10,950 bases of DNA from an uncultured bacterium (GCA_945788485.1 CALZMB010000053.1:1-10950), one strand, 5' to 3'; numbered from the stretch's first letter, positions 1 through 6,483 are shown. Notes: generated by a model not told the origin, from the letters alone. Numbers and translations: made by a program.

Positions 1-402
1 ATGGCTCCCGACTTCACACTCAACGACCTCAACGGCAAGCCTCTCACACTCTCGTCGCTGCGCGGCAAATACGTCGTTCTCGATTTCTGGGGCTCATGGT
101 GTGGATGGTGCATAAAGGGTATGCCTGAGATGAAGAAATACTACGAGAAATACAGCGGTAAGTTTGAGATTGTGGGCATCGACTGCAACGACACTGAGCA
201 GAAGTGGAAGAAGGCGGTGGCTGACAACGAGCTGCCATGGATAAACGTGAAGAGCGAACAGGCTGACGCCACGCCGCAGAGCTATGCCGTGAAGGGCTAT
301 CCAACAAAGGTAGTGGTGGCTCCCGATGGAACGATAGCGAAGATAGTAGTTGGCGAGGATCCCGCTTTCTATACCTATCTTGACGAACTGTTTGGAAAAT
401 AA
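1..402 (+). CDS. TlpA-like thioredoxin-fold protein, 3' part (5' end cut off by the window)
   Basis: This is a thiol:disulfide oxidoreductase domain of the TlpA/ResA/AhpC-TSA type, expected to act in the periplasm. The visible 133 residues begin right at the conserved APDFTL stretch that opens such domains. The redox motif is WCGWC (Cys34 and Cys37 of the visible part), preceded by VVLDFWGS, and the cis-proline is in GYPTK (Pro101). No signal peptide is visible, and the first base of the window is already the ATG. The real protein therefore most likely starts upstream, with an export signal and an N-terminal domain as in the next gene; the ATG at base 1 is probably an internal Met. The stop lies 7 bases before the next start, so the two genes are almost certainly co-transcribed. 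The CGWC motif differs from the CGPC of the neighbour. Family assignment is firm; substrate is unknown. Confidence 0.85.
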   Translation: MAPDFTLNDLNGKPLTLSSLRGKYVVLDFWGSWCGWCIKGMPEMKKYYEKYSGKFEIVGIDCNDTEQKWKKAVADNELPWINVKSEQADATPQSYAVKGYPTKVVVAPDGTIAKIVVGEDPAFYTYLDELFGK

Positions 403-409
403 ACTACTT

Positions 410-1558
410 ATGAGAAAGAATATAGCTTTGATGCTGATGGCATCTGCCTTTGCGCTCACTGTGGGCGCACAGGGCAACTACACGGTCAGTGGCTCGCTGA
501 AGAACGCTGAGGGAAAGAAGGCGTATCTCTTCGTGGGCAGCGGAGAGAATACGACATCTGACAGCACCACGGTGCAGAACGGCACTTTCTCGTTCAGCGG
601 GACGATGGACTGCCCTTTCTCTGCCGCAAGGGTGGTCGTCGGCTCTCTGACGGACTATAACAACGCTTGTATATGGGAGCTGGCCCTGCAGCCGACATCG
701 TTCAGCATTGCGGCTGACTGCAGCAACCCGGGCGACGCCACGGTGAGGGGCGGTGTGGTGCAGGACGAGCTGAACGCCATGAACGAGGAGCTGAACGTCT
801 TCGTGCTGCCGTTGAGAAAACTTGGCGAGGAGATGTCTGGCGGTGCAAGCCGCGACTCGATTCAGAAACTGATGGAGCCTTACCAGAAGATGTATGCCGA
901 ATATTCTGAGAACTTCTACAAACAGCGCACAAAATCTTTCTACGCCACACGATACCTCATGATGCACATGAGCCGCATGAGCTACGACGAGCTGAAAGCA
1001 GCTTGGGACGCTCTCGACCCGAATGTGCAGAAGTATGGCGACAGCGCTGACGAGATAGCAAAGGAACTTGCAGTATTGGCAAAGGTGCGCCCGGGAAGCC
1101 CCGCGCCCGACTTCACCGCCACCGACATCAACGGCAAGCAGTTCACCATGTCGTCGCTCCGTGGCAAGGTGGTGATAATAGACTTCTGGGCAAGCTGGTG
1201 CGGACCATGCCGCAAGAGCAACCCACACATGCGTGAGCTTTACGCCAAGTTCCACGACCGCGGTCTCGACTTCGTGTTTGTCAGCGACGACGACACCAAT
1301 CCCGACAAATGGCGCAAGGCAGTGGAGCAGGACCAGCTCATTGGCGACGGCTACCACCACGTCCTCCGCGGCTTGAAATGGGACCGCTCGAAGGGTGTCA
1401 GAGGCATCGACCATACGAACGACATCTCTGCCAAATACGCCATACACTTCCTGCCTACGAAATATCTGATAGACCGCAACGGAAACATCGTATGCAAGAT
1501 TGGCGAAGAGAGCGAAGAGCAGCTGAATGCTGAGATAGAGCGTCTGCTGGCACAGTGA
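410..1558 (+). CDS. Exported TlpA family disulfide reductase with DUF4369-like N-terminal domain
   Basis: A 382-residue periplasmic thiol:disulfide oxidoreductase of the Bacteroidetes TlpA group. Residues 1-20 form a signal peptide (basic MRKN, hydrophobic core, likely cleavage after VGA before QG). Residues of about 23-135 resemble the beta-rich DUF4369 domain (VSGSL, AYLFVG, NGTFSFSG); 135-225 are helical. The thioredoxin domain runs from about 230 (APDFTATDINGK) to 382, with WCGPC (Cys264, Cys267) and cis-Pro349 in FLPTK. The open frame extends 60 bases further upstream into the preceding gene, but the start at 410 is preferred because it gives a clean signal peptide and a 7-base gap. The protein is a paralogue of the preceding gene and probably in the same operon. 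It probably reduces or isomerises disulfides of envelope proteins; the partner cannot be read from sequence. Confidence 0.92.
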   Translation: MRKNIALMLMASAFALTVGAQGNYTVSGSLKNAEGKKAYLFVGSGENTTSDSTTVQNGTFSFSGTMDCPFSAARVVVGSLTDYNNACIWELALQPTSFSIAADCSNPGDATVRGGVVQDELNAMNEELNVFVLPLRKLGEEMSGGASRDSIQKLMEPYQKMYAEYSENFYKQRTKSFYATRYLMMHMSRMSYDELKAAWDALDPNVQKYGDSADEIAKELAVLAKVRPGSPAPDFTATDINGKQFTMSSLRGKVVIIDFWASWCGPCRKSNPHMRELYAKFHDRGLDFVFVSDDDTNPDKWRKAVEQDQLIGDGYHHVLRGLKWDRSKGVRGIDHTNDISAKYAIHFLPTKYLIDRNGNIVCKIGEESEEQLNAEIERLLAQ

Positions 1559-1588
1559 GCCTCACGACACCTTCTTCAACAGAAAAAC

Positions 1589-1643
1589 AAACGGACAGAT
1601 GCCGCATCATCGATATGAAAAACGGCTCTGTCTGTTTTTTTTT
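1589..1643 (+). terminator. Intrinsic terminator after the TlpA gene
   Basis: The arms 1589-1599 (AAACGGACAGA) and 1627-1637 (TCTGTCTGTTT) pair over 11 bp with one G-U. They continue inward as GCCG (1601-1604) with CGGC (1623-1626), after a one-base bulge at 1600. An 18-base loop and a run of nine T (1635-1643) complete a strong rho-independent terminator. It starts about 30 bases after the TlpA stop and isolates that operon from ruvB. Confidence 0.85.
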
Positions 1644-1708
1644 GCGCTTCTTTCGGCGAGAGGGTGCGGTTTTTTCGAAAAATGTTCTTTTATTAGAATA
1701 CAAATGAT

Positions 1709-1716
1709 TAATTTTG
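1709..1716 (+). promoter_or_regulatory. Bacteroidetes-type -7 promoter element upstream of ruvB
   Basis: TAATTTTG is an exact match to the Bacteroidetes sigma-ABfr -7 consensus TAnnTTTG. It lies 31 bases before the ruvB ATG and after the upstream terminator, as expected for the promoter of the ruvB-coaD-ybeY unit. The -33 region (around 1684-1692, T-rich) is only weakly like the TTG consensus. The leader would be about 25 bases, without a Shine-Dalgarno site. Confidence 0.6.
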
Positions 1717-1747
1717 CAGAACGTAAAAACAAAGACTCTCACGCACT

Positions 1748-2779
1748 ATGGACGACATAAACATTCATGACATGGGGAAGCGTAATGCGGAGAAGGAGTT
1801 CGAGAACGCGCTCCGCCCGTTGCGCTTCGATGATTTCACGGGACAGCCGAAGGTGGTCGAAAACCTCTCTGTCTTTGTCGAGGCGGCGAAATACCGCGGC
1901 GAGCCGCTCGACCATACCCTCTTGCACGGACCTCCGGGCCTTGGCAAGACGACGCTGTCGAACATCGTGGCGAACGAGCTGGGCGTAGGCTTCAAAATCA
2001 CGTCGGGACCCGTGTTGGACAAGCCGGGCGACCTCGCCGGCATACTCACCTCGCTCGAACGCAACGATGTGCTGTTCATCGACGAGATACACCGTCTCAG
2101 CCCCGTTGTCGAGGAGTATCTCTATTCGGCGATGGAAGACTACCGCATCGACATCATGATAGACAAAGGCCCCTCGGCACGCTCTATACAGATCGACCTC
2201 AACCCCTTCACACTCGTCGGCGCCACGACACGTTCGGGACTGCTCACCGCCCCGCTGCGCGCCCGCTTCGGCATCAATATGCACCTTGAATACTACACGC
2301 CCGAGACGCTGATGAAAATCATACGCCGGTCGGCGGGCATCATGCAGGTGCCTATCTCCGACCGCGCCGCCATGGAGATAGCACGCCGCTCGCGCGGCAC
2401 GCCACGTATCGCCAACGCCTTGCTGCGCCGTGTGCGTGACTTCGCGCAGGTGAAGGGCAACGGAGCCATAGACACCGCCATAGCGGAACTGTCGCTGACG
2501 GCGCTGAACATCGACTCGTTCGGCCTCGACGAGATAGACAACAAGATTCTGCTCACTATCATCGACAAGTTCGGAGGCGGACCGGTCGGCATCTCTACCA
2601 TAGCGACGGCGATAGGAGAGGATGCCGGGACGGTGGAGGAGGTTTATGAGCCGTATCTCATCATGGAGGGGTTCATGAAGCGCACGCCGCGAGGACGTGT
2701 CCTCACCGAACTCGCCTACCGGCATCTCGGACGCAACATCTACCCCTCACGCCCCGCCGAACCTTCGCTGTTCGACTGA
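1748..2779 (+). CDS. ruvB: Holliday junction branch migration ATPase RuvB
   Basis: RuvB is the hexameric AAA+ motor that, with RuvA, drives branch migration of Holliday junctions in recombinational repair, in the cytoplasm. The 343-residue length is normal for the family. Visible in order: the N-terminal LRPLRFDDFTGQ segment (about 22-33); Walker A GPPGLGKTT (61-69); Walker B FIDEIH (110-115); sensor 1 GATTRSG (158-164); the PLRARFG arginine-finger region (169-175); sensor 2 GTPRIANALLRR; and the winged-helix tail with TPRGRVLTELAYRHL. The start at 1748 matches the usual N-terminus and sits 31 bases after a -7 element. It is the first gene of a probable operon with coaD (41-base gap) and ybeY. 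ruvA and ruvC are not in the window, which is common because ruvB is often separate in this phylum. Nothing appears broken. Confidence 0.98.
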   Translation: MDDINIHDMGKRNAEKEFENALRPLRFDDFTGQPKVVENLSVFVEAAKYRGEPLDHTLLHGPPGLGKTTLSNIVANELGVGFKITSGPVLDKPGDLAGILTSLERNDVLFIDEIHRLSPVVEEYLYSAMEDYRIDIMIDKGPSARSIQIDLNPFTLVGATTRSGLLTAPLRARFGINMHLEYYTPETLMKIIRRSAGIMQVPISDRAAMEIARRSRGTPRIANALLRRVRDFAQVKGNGAIDTAIAELSLTALNIDSFGLDEIDNKILLTIIDKFGGGPVGISTIATAIGEDAGTVEEVYEPYLIMEGFMKRTPRGRVLTELAYRHLGRNIYPSRPAEPSLFD

Positions 2780-2820
2780 ATAATCCGAATCCAACTCGCC
2801 AACTAAAACTAAATAAAACC

Positions 2821-3264
2821 ATGCCCACCGCCATCTTCCCCGGCTCTTTCCGCCCCTTCACCAAAGGACACGATGATATTGCACGCCGTGCCCTGCGTCT
2901 CTTCGACCGTCTCGTCATCGCTGTGGGATATAACGTCAACAAGCCGCATGATGCCGACGATGCCGCTGAAAGGGCTGAGAGCATACGCCGTCTGTACGCC
3001 GGCGAGCCACGCATCGTGGTGGAAACCTACGACACCTTGACTGTTGAGCTTGCGCAGAGACACCAGGCAGGCGCAATAGTGAGAGGCGTGCGCAGCGTGA
3101 AAGACTATGAGTACGAGCGCGAGCAGGCTCTATGCAATGCCTTGCTCGACGACGGCATAGAGACTGTGCTGCTATGCGCGAAACCGGAACTCGAAGTGGT
3201 GTCGGCGAGCATGGTGAGAGAGTTGCAGCACTTCGGGAAAGACATCACGCCTTTTCTTCCATAA
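2821..3264 (+). CDS. coaD: Pantetheine-phosphate adenylyltransferase (PPAT)
   Basis: PPAT makes dephospho-CoA from 4'-phosphopantetheine and ATP, the penultimate step of coenzyme A synthesis, in the cytoplasm. The 147-residue protein has the nucleotidyltransferase fold: AIFPGSF then TKGH (14-17, the (H/T)xGH motif), RGVR (Arg88 and Arg91, same numbering as in E. coli), DYEYE (95-99) and VSASMVREL (127-135, ATP-binding loop). It is slightly shorter than the usual 150-160 residues. Two changes stand out. The usual Asp of GSFDPxT is Arg11 (GSFRPFT). The serine-rich loop, usually SSS or SST, reads Ser-Ala-Ser (128-130). The central helix also lacks the usual NR pair (here CNALL). The catalytic His and both Arg remain, so it is probably active. 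The gene lies between ruvB and ybeY, with gaps of 41 and 20 bases. Confidence 0.93.
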   Translation: MPTAIFPGSFRPFTKGHDDIARRALRLFDRLVIAVGYNVNKPHDADDAAERAESIRRLYAGEPRIVVETYDTLTVELAQRHQAGAIVRGVRSVKDYEYEREQALCNALLDDGIETVLLCAKPELEVVSASMVRELQHFGKDITPFLP

Positions 3265-3284
3265 CATCTGATTTCCTGACCATT

Positions 3285-3704
3285 ATGATAACCTACAACA
3301 CAGAAAACGTGAAGATGCCTGCCATCCGCCGGCGCGACGTGAGCCGATGGATCAAGCAGGTCGCCGCCTCTTACGGCAGGCGCGTGGGAGAGATAGGCTA
3401 TCTCTTCTGCGACGACGAGAAGATTCTTGAGGTGAACCGCGAGTATCTCAGCCACGACTACTACACCGATATCATCACCTTCGACTACGATGAGGGCGAC
3501 ATCATCAACGGCGACCTCGTCATCTCTCTCGACACTGTGCGCTCTAACGCCGAACTCTTCGGCAAACCGTACGACGACGAGCTGCTGCGCGTCATCATCC
3601 ATGGCGTTCTGCATCTCTGCGGCATCAACGACAAGGCGCCGGGCGAACGAGAGCTCATGGAGGCGGCAGAGAACAAGGCGCTGGAGATGTACGGCAAGAT
3701 GTAA
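3285..3704 (+). CDS. ybeY: rRNA maturation endoribonuclease YbeY
   Basis: YbeY is a single-strand-specific metallo-endoribonuclease needed for 16S rRNA 3' maturation and ribosome quality control. The start at 3285 gives 139 residues, begins MITYNTENVKMPAI as in Bacteroidales homologues, and lies 20 bases after coaD. The same frame stays open back to 3132, but that stretch overlaps coaD and does not look like YbeY. The metal site is HGVLHLCGIND: His106, His110 and Asp116 stand in the H-x3-H-x5-H/D pattern, so the third ligand, His in E. coli, is Asp here. The conserved Arg of the NxxYRxxDxPTD segment is Leu (NREYLSHDYYTD). From memory both changes are usual in this order rather than signs of decay. 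It is the last gene of the ruvB-coaD-ybeY operon. Confidence 0.93.
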   Translation: MITYNTENVKMPAIRRRDVSRWIKQVAASYGRRVGEIGYLFCDDEKILEVNREYLSHDYYTDIITFDYDEGDIINGDLVISLDTVRSNAELFGKPYDDELLRVIIHGVLHLCGINDKAPGERELMEAAENKALEMYGKM

Positions 3705-3710
3705 TTTCAT

Positions 3711-3818
3711 CGTTACGAACGTTACAAACGTTACGAACGTTACAAACGATACGGACGTTATCCTCATTATTATCGTTCGCAACGTCCTTGTCGTACTTAA
3801 CGAAACGACCGAATCCCC
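3711..3818. repeat. Decaying 9-base tandem repeat array after ybeY
   Basis: Starting 6 bases after the ybeY stop there are four near-perfect units, alternating CGTTACGAA and CGTTACAAA (3711-3746). About eight degenerate units keep the same 9-base phase, each starting with CG or a near match: CGATACGGA, CGTTATCCT, CATTATTAT, CGTTCGCAA, CGTCCTTGT, CGTACTTAA, CGAAACGAC and CGAATCCCC. The junction AACGTT is itself palindromic, so short local hairpins are possible. A related array lies at 6411-6482. In translation such arrays give Thr-Asn-Val runs, but no gene is supported here. Function is unknown. Confidence 0.85.
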
Positions 3819-3836
3819 CCGTCATCTGGAAAATGA

Positions 3837-3871
3837 AATGGACCAAATGCCTGTCTGGCATCTGGCCCATT
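3837..3871. repeat. Interrupted hairpin
   Basis: AATGG (3837-3841) pairs with CCATT (3867-3871), CC with GG, and ATGCC (3847-3851) with GGCAT (3857-3861) around a TGTCT loop, with a 1x1 and a 2x2 internal loop. It may mark the 3' end of the ybeY transcript, but no T-run follows (TTATTCG), so terminator function is only a guess. Confidence 0.45.
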
Positions 3872-3878
3872 ATTCGAC

Positions 3879-3989
3879 ATGAAAATGTTATGGATGAATT
3901 TTAGGAAATACAGCGATGCTTCTCAGCATGGCCAATGTGATGAGAAAGAAACATCACACATTGTGGGTGGGGTGGAGATTGTTGTTTGA
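3879..3989 (+). other. Possible 36-codon small ORF or structured non-coding region
   Basis: This lies in the gene-free stretch 3705-4041. An ATG at 3879 opens a 36-residue frame (MKMLWMNFRK... ending VEIVV) that stops at 3987-3989. I recognise no family, promoter or ribosome site. The same bases contain two hairpins: ATGCT/AGCAT with a TCTC loop (3916-3929), and CAATGTGATG (3933-3942) with CATCACACATTG (3952-3963), the latter with a two-base bulge. The hairpins make a structured RNA or transcript end as likely as a peptide. From 3990 to 4041 I see only AT-rich sequence with no clear signal. Confidence 0.15.
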
Positions 3990-4041
3990 TTTTATTTAAA
4001 GGCTTAGAAAATATCTTGTCTTTTTTGATGAAGGGCGGCGG

Positions 4042-4518
4042 TCATTTCACCATCACGCCGTTTGCGGCATGTCCGAGTGTGACGCTGTCTGTGCGCACGC
4101 TGTCACTCACGGCAACCGACGGCCCCTGCTTTGTCAGCGACGAGAAGCCTCTCTGTGTCGCCACGTTCTCCTCGTCAGGTTCGAGAGCTGTCTGCGCCGC
4201 CGAGCCGAGTGTGAGGATGATGGCGATGACAGCCGCAGCACGGAAGAATGGGCGCAGCCTCTGCGACAGGCTGATGGTGACCGCCTTCACCGGCGCGTCC
4301 TGCTCAGCGAGACGTATCAGACGGTCGTCAAACTCTTTGCCTAACACCGTCTGCCGGCGCTCTTCCTTCTCTGCTACAAACAGCACGCGATATGGCAGCA
4401 GATGTGCCGGCACACTGTCTTGGGCGAAGAACATCTGCAGGATGCTCTCCTCCTCAAGAGTGGTCTGACACTCCCAGTAGCGTTCGAGAAGCTGTTCTAT
4501 GTACTTGTAGTCCATCAT
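4042..4518 (-). CDS. Single-TM protein of unknown function, type usually paired with ECF sigma factors
   Basis: A 158-residue protein (157 if the second Met is used). The N-terminal about 90 residues are helical and charged, opening with YIEQLLERYWECQTTLEEE, which closely resembles short Bacteroides proteins found directly downstream of ECF sigma-factor genes. One transmembrane helix follows (about 92-112, FFRAAAVIAIILTLGSAAQ), then a polar C-terminal tail of about 45 residues, probably periplasmic. This layout suits a membrane anti-sigma-like or signalling protein, but I see no zinc-binding anti-sigma motif, so function is inferred only from habit of context. Database names for relatives are often unreliable. 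Here the gene stands alone: the upstream neighbour is a divergent methyltransferase and no sigma gene lies in the window. No TnnnCAAA-like -7 element is visible on this strand in the 82-base divergent gap. Confidence 0.75.
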   Translation of the reverse strand: MMDYKYIEQLLERYWECQTTLEEESILQMFFAQDSVPAHLLPYRVLFVAEKEERRQTVLGKEFDDRLIRLAEQDAPVKAVTISLSQRLRPFFRAAAVIAIILTLGSAAQTALEPDEENVATQRGFSSLTKQGPSVAVSDSVRTDSVTLGHAANGVMVK

Positions 4519-4600
4519 ATCGTTTTTAAGTGCGTTCTATATGAAAGACGCATAGACAGACAGTAAGTTACACGCATATAATCATTTTAACATATTTTTC
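4519..4600. promoter_or_regulatory. Divergent intergenic region with small repeats
   Basis: These 82 bases separate the minus-strand one-TM protein gene from the + strand methyltransferase, so promoters for both should lie here. Visible: an inverted repeat TGCGT (4531-4535)/ACGCA (4548-4552); a direct repeat ACGCATA at 4548-4554 and 4572-4578; and an AT-rich end before the methyltransferase start. No exact TAnnTTTG element was found on either strand, so the promoters cannot be placed. Confidence 0.4.
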
Positions 4601-5851
4601 ATGTCCACGACACCTGTCATAGACCCCGCCACACGCCATTTCATACGTCTCCACCGCACAGTGGATGTGTCATCGCTCGCCCTGCGCCGCCAAGGCACAG
4701 AGGGGGTTGACATGGCTGTCGCGCTGACGCAGATTGACGGATGGCAGCGCGCCCGCACAAAACTGCCGCGTCTTGCCGCTCTTGACGACATCATCTATCC
4801 GCCACACCTCTCTCTCGAACAGTGTTCGGGCGAGGCGGCGGCTCAATATAAACAGCGGTTCGTCGCTCCAGGCAGCAGGATGGCAGACCTCACGGGCGGC
4901 TTCGGCATCGACTTCTCTTTCATGGCACAAGGCGCGCGGCAAGCCGTCTATGTCGAGAGGCAGCAGCTGCTGTGCGACATCGCGCGCCACAACTTGCCGC
5001 TTCTCGGTTTGCCTGATGCCGCGGTGGTATGCAGCGAGGCAGAAGACTTCATAGCCAAGACAGAGGCCTCCGGCACCGCTTTCGACCTTATATATATAGA
5101 CCCCGCACGCCGTGACACGCACGGCCGCAAGACCTACGCCATCGAAGACTGCACGCCCGATGTGGCGCGTCTCATGCCGCGCCTGCTCTCTATCGCCCCG
5201 CGTGTCGTGGTGAAGCTCTCGCCGATGCTCGACCACACCGCCGCCATGCGCTCGCTGCGCAGTGTCAGCGAGGTGCATATCCTCTCGGTGAAGAACGAGT
5301 GCAAGGAGACGTTGCTCGTCGTGGAGAGACAGTGCTCCATGCCACGCCTCTTCTGTGTCAACGACGAGAATGTCTTTGTCACCGATGCCGTACCCGCCAC
5401 CGCTCCTCCCGTCGCCGACGCCGCCCTCGTTTCCCGTCTCATGCACTGCCGCGAGGGTGAAGGCTCTGCCCGTCTCTTTGTCCCCAATGCTTCGGTGATG
5501 AAGGCGGGATGCTTCGACGCGCTGTGCCGGAGATATGACATCGTGGCTCTCGACCGCAACACCAATCTTATGACCGCACGCCCGGGCGACGGCAGAGGCA
5601 CAGAGGCTTTCGCGTCTTTCCCCGGCAGGGTGTATGACATCCGTTGCATAAGCACGTTCAACAAACGTGAGCTGAAGACAGCGCTCTCCGGCATCGAACG
5701 CGCGAACATCTCGGCACGCAACTTCCCTCTCTCGCCCGACGAGGTGCGGAAGAAACTGCGTTCTGCCGTTCCGCTGCGCGACGGCGGCACCACGCATATC
5801 TTCGCAACGACAATACTGGGCAAGAAACTGCTGATTGTCGCTGAGGAATAA
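4601..5851 (+). CDS. SAM-dependent methyltransferase, PG_1098-like, with THUMP-like C-terminal domain
   Basis: A 416-residue class I methyltransferase of the type named after Porphyromonas gingivalis PG_1098. The order fits that family: an N-terminal helical region (1-90); the Rossmann core with SAM-binding motif ADLTGGFGID (95-104); an acidic VYVER at the end of strand 2 (117-120); a motif IV-like YIDPARRD (165-172); VVVKLSP (202-208); a small ferredoxin-like segment around 230-300; PNASVMKAG (295-303); and a THUMP-like C-terminal domain (about 340-416). THUMP domains bind RNA, so an rRNA or tRNA target is likely, but DPAR is not the NPPY/DPPY of classic N6-methylases and the modified base is unknown. 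The start at 4601 fits family length. The lipoprotein thioredoxin follows 21 bases later and is probably co-transcribed. Confidence 0.88.
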   Translation: MSTTPVIDPATRHFIRLHRTVDVSSLALRRQGTEGVDMAVALTQIDGWQRARTKLPRLAALDDIIYPPHLSLEQCSGEAAAQYKQRFVAPGSRMADLTGGFGIDFSFMAQGARQAVYVERQQLLCDIARHNLPLLGLPDAAVVCSEAEDFIAKTEASGTAFDLIYIDPARRDTHGRKTYAIEDCTPDVARLMPRLLSIAPRVVVKLSPMLDHTAAMRSLRSVSEVHILSVKNECKETLLVVERQCSMPRLFCVNDENVFVTDAVPATAPPVADAALVSRLMHCREGEGSARLFVPNASVMKAGCFDALCRRYDIVALDRNTNLMTARPGDGRGTEAFASFPGRVYDIRCISTFNKRELKTALSGIERANISARNFPLSPDEVRKKLRSAVPLRDGGTTHIFATTILGKKLLIVAEE

Positions 5852-5872
5852 AACATAACGCATAAAAATGAA

Positions 5873-6397
5873 ATGAAAGGAAAAATCATTATGAGCAGAC
5901 TGTCATTCATCTTCCTCGCTGCCGCCCTGCTGCTCACGGCGGGATGCAAACGCAGCGAAACAAGTTCTGAAAGCAAAACAGAAACAGAAGCTGAGGCGAA
6001 AGCCGCGGCAAAATCAGAGACAAAGAAATTGTCTGGCGGCGCTGTGCTGCCTCTGACGACGGCGCAGTTCAAGGCATCTGTGATGGATTATGAGGCTAAT
6101 CCCTCTGAGTGGAAATACCTTGGCGACAAGCCTGCCGTCATAGACTTCTACGCCACATGGTGCGGCCCGTGCCGCAGCATGTCGCCAATCATAGAAGAGG
6201 CGGCAAAGCGTTATGCCGGCGACGTGGTGTTCTATAAGGTCGATATCGACGAAGAGACGGAGCTGGCGCAGCTCTTCGGCATACAGAGCATCCCGTTTTT
6301 TCTATTTATTCCTGTGCAAGGCACACCCTCGGCACAGACGGGAGCCATCGACGCGAAGGGTTTTGACAAGATGGTCAGGGAGATTTTGAAGCCGTAA
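5873..6397 (+). CDS. Lipoprotein thioredoxin (CGPC)
   Basis: A 174-residue thioredoxin-fold protein carried on a lipid anchor. The N-terminus is a lipoprotein signal peptide ending in the lipobox LTAGC, with lipidated Cys25. A Glu/Lys/Ala-rich linker follows (about 26-52), after which the thioredoxin domain has YATWCGPC (Cys97, Cys100), VDIDEE (123-128) and cis-Pro141 in QSIPFF. Unlike the TlpA pair at the left end, this is a classic thioredoxin domain without the TlpA insertion. It probably keeps envelope proteins reduced; the acidic residues after the Cys could act as a surface export signal, which is an inference. Start: Met at 5873; an in-frame Met at 5891 would still leave a usable signal peptide. 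It is the last gene of the + strand unit begun at 4601. Confidence 0.9.
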   Translation: MKGKIIMSRLSFIFLAAALLLTAGCKRSETSSESKTETEAEAKAAAKSETKKLSGGAVLPLTTAQFKASVMDYEANPSEWKYLGDKPAVIDFYATWCGPCRSMSPIIEEAAKRYAGDVVFYKVDIDEETELAQLFGIQSIPFFLFIPVQGTPSAQTGAIDAKGFDKMVREILKP

Positions 6398-6410
6398 AGA
6401 TTGTAAAAAC

Positions 6411-6482
6411 CGTTATGAACGTTATTATCGTTACTAACGTTCGTATCGTTCGTAACGTTCGTATCGTTCATAACGAAAATGA
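6411..6482. repeat. Second 9-base repeat array, folded as an inverted repeat
   Basis: Starting 13 bases after the thioredoxin stop, seven consecutive 9-base units begin with CGTT: CGTTATGAA, CGTTATTAT, CGTTACTAA, CGTTCGTAT, CGTTCGTAA, CGTTCGTAT and CGTTCATAA. A degenerate eighth (CGAAAATGA) follows. The unit is the same family as at 3711-3818. The left half carries the forward type and the right half its complement, so 6411-6439 can pair with 6447-6475 over 29 positions with 5 mismatches; the outer 11 pairs (CGTTATGAACG) are perfect and the loop is 7 bases. Confidence 0.85.
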
Positions 6483-6483
6483 A

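Noticed and set aside
404..1447. 347-codon open frame on the minus strand over the TlpA gene
   Set aside because: It mirrors a well-supported + strand gene and its product has no recognisable domain, with His/Val-rich composition typical of antisense frames in GC-rich Bacteroidales genes.
1739..2725. 328-codon minus-strand frame over ruvB
   Set aside because: Antisense shadow of a clear RuvB gene; no motif and unusual Arg/Asp/Val-rich composition.
3132..3284. Longer N-terminus for YbeY starting at 3132
   Set aside because: It would overlap coaD by 133 bases and adds an Arg-rich stretch absent from the family; the Met at 3285 matches family start and spacing.
3711..3818. CRISPR array or a Thr-Asn-Val repeat protein
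   Set aside because: The unit is 9 bases with no spacers, so it is not CRISPR. Open frames through it are out-of-frame extensions of real genes and give only simple-sequence peptides.
4670..6072. Two long minus-strand frames (397 and 312 codons) over the methyltransferase and the start of the thioredoxin gene
   Set aside because: Both overlap strongly supported + strand genes, and neither shows a family motif or a signal peptide.
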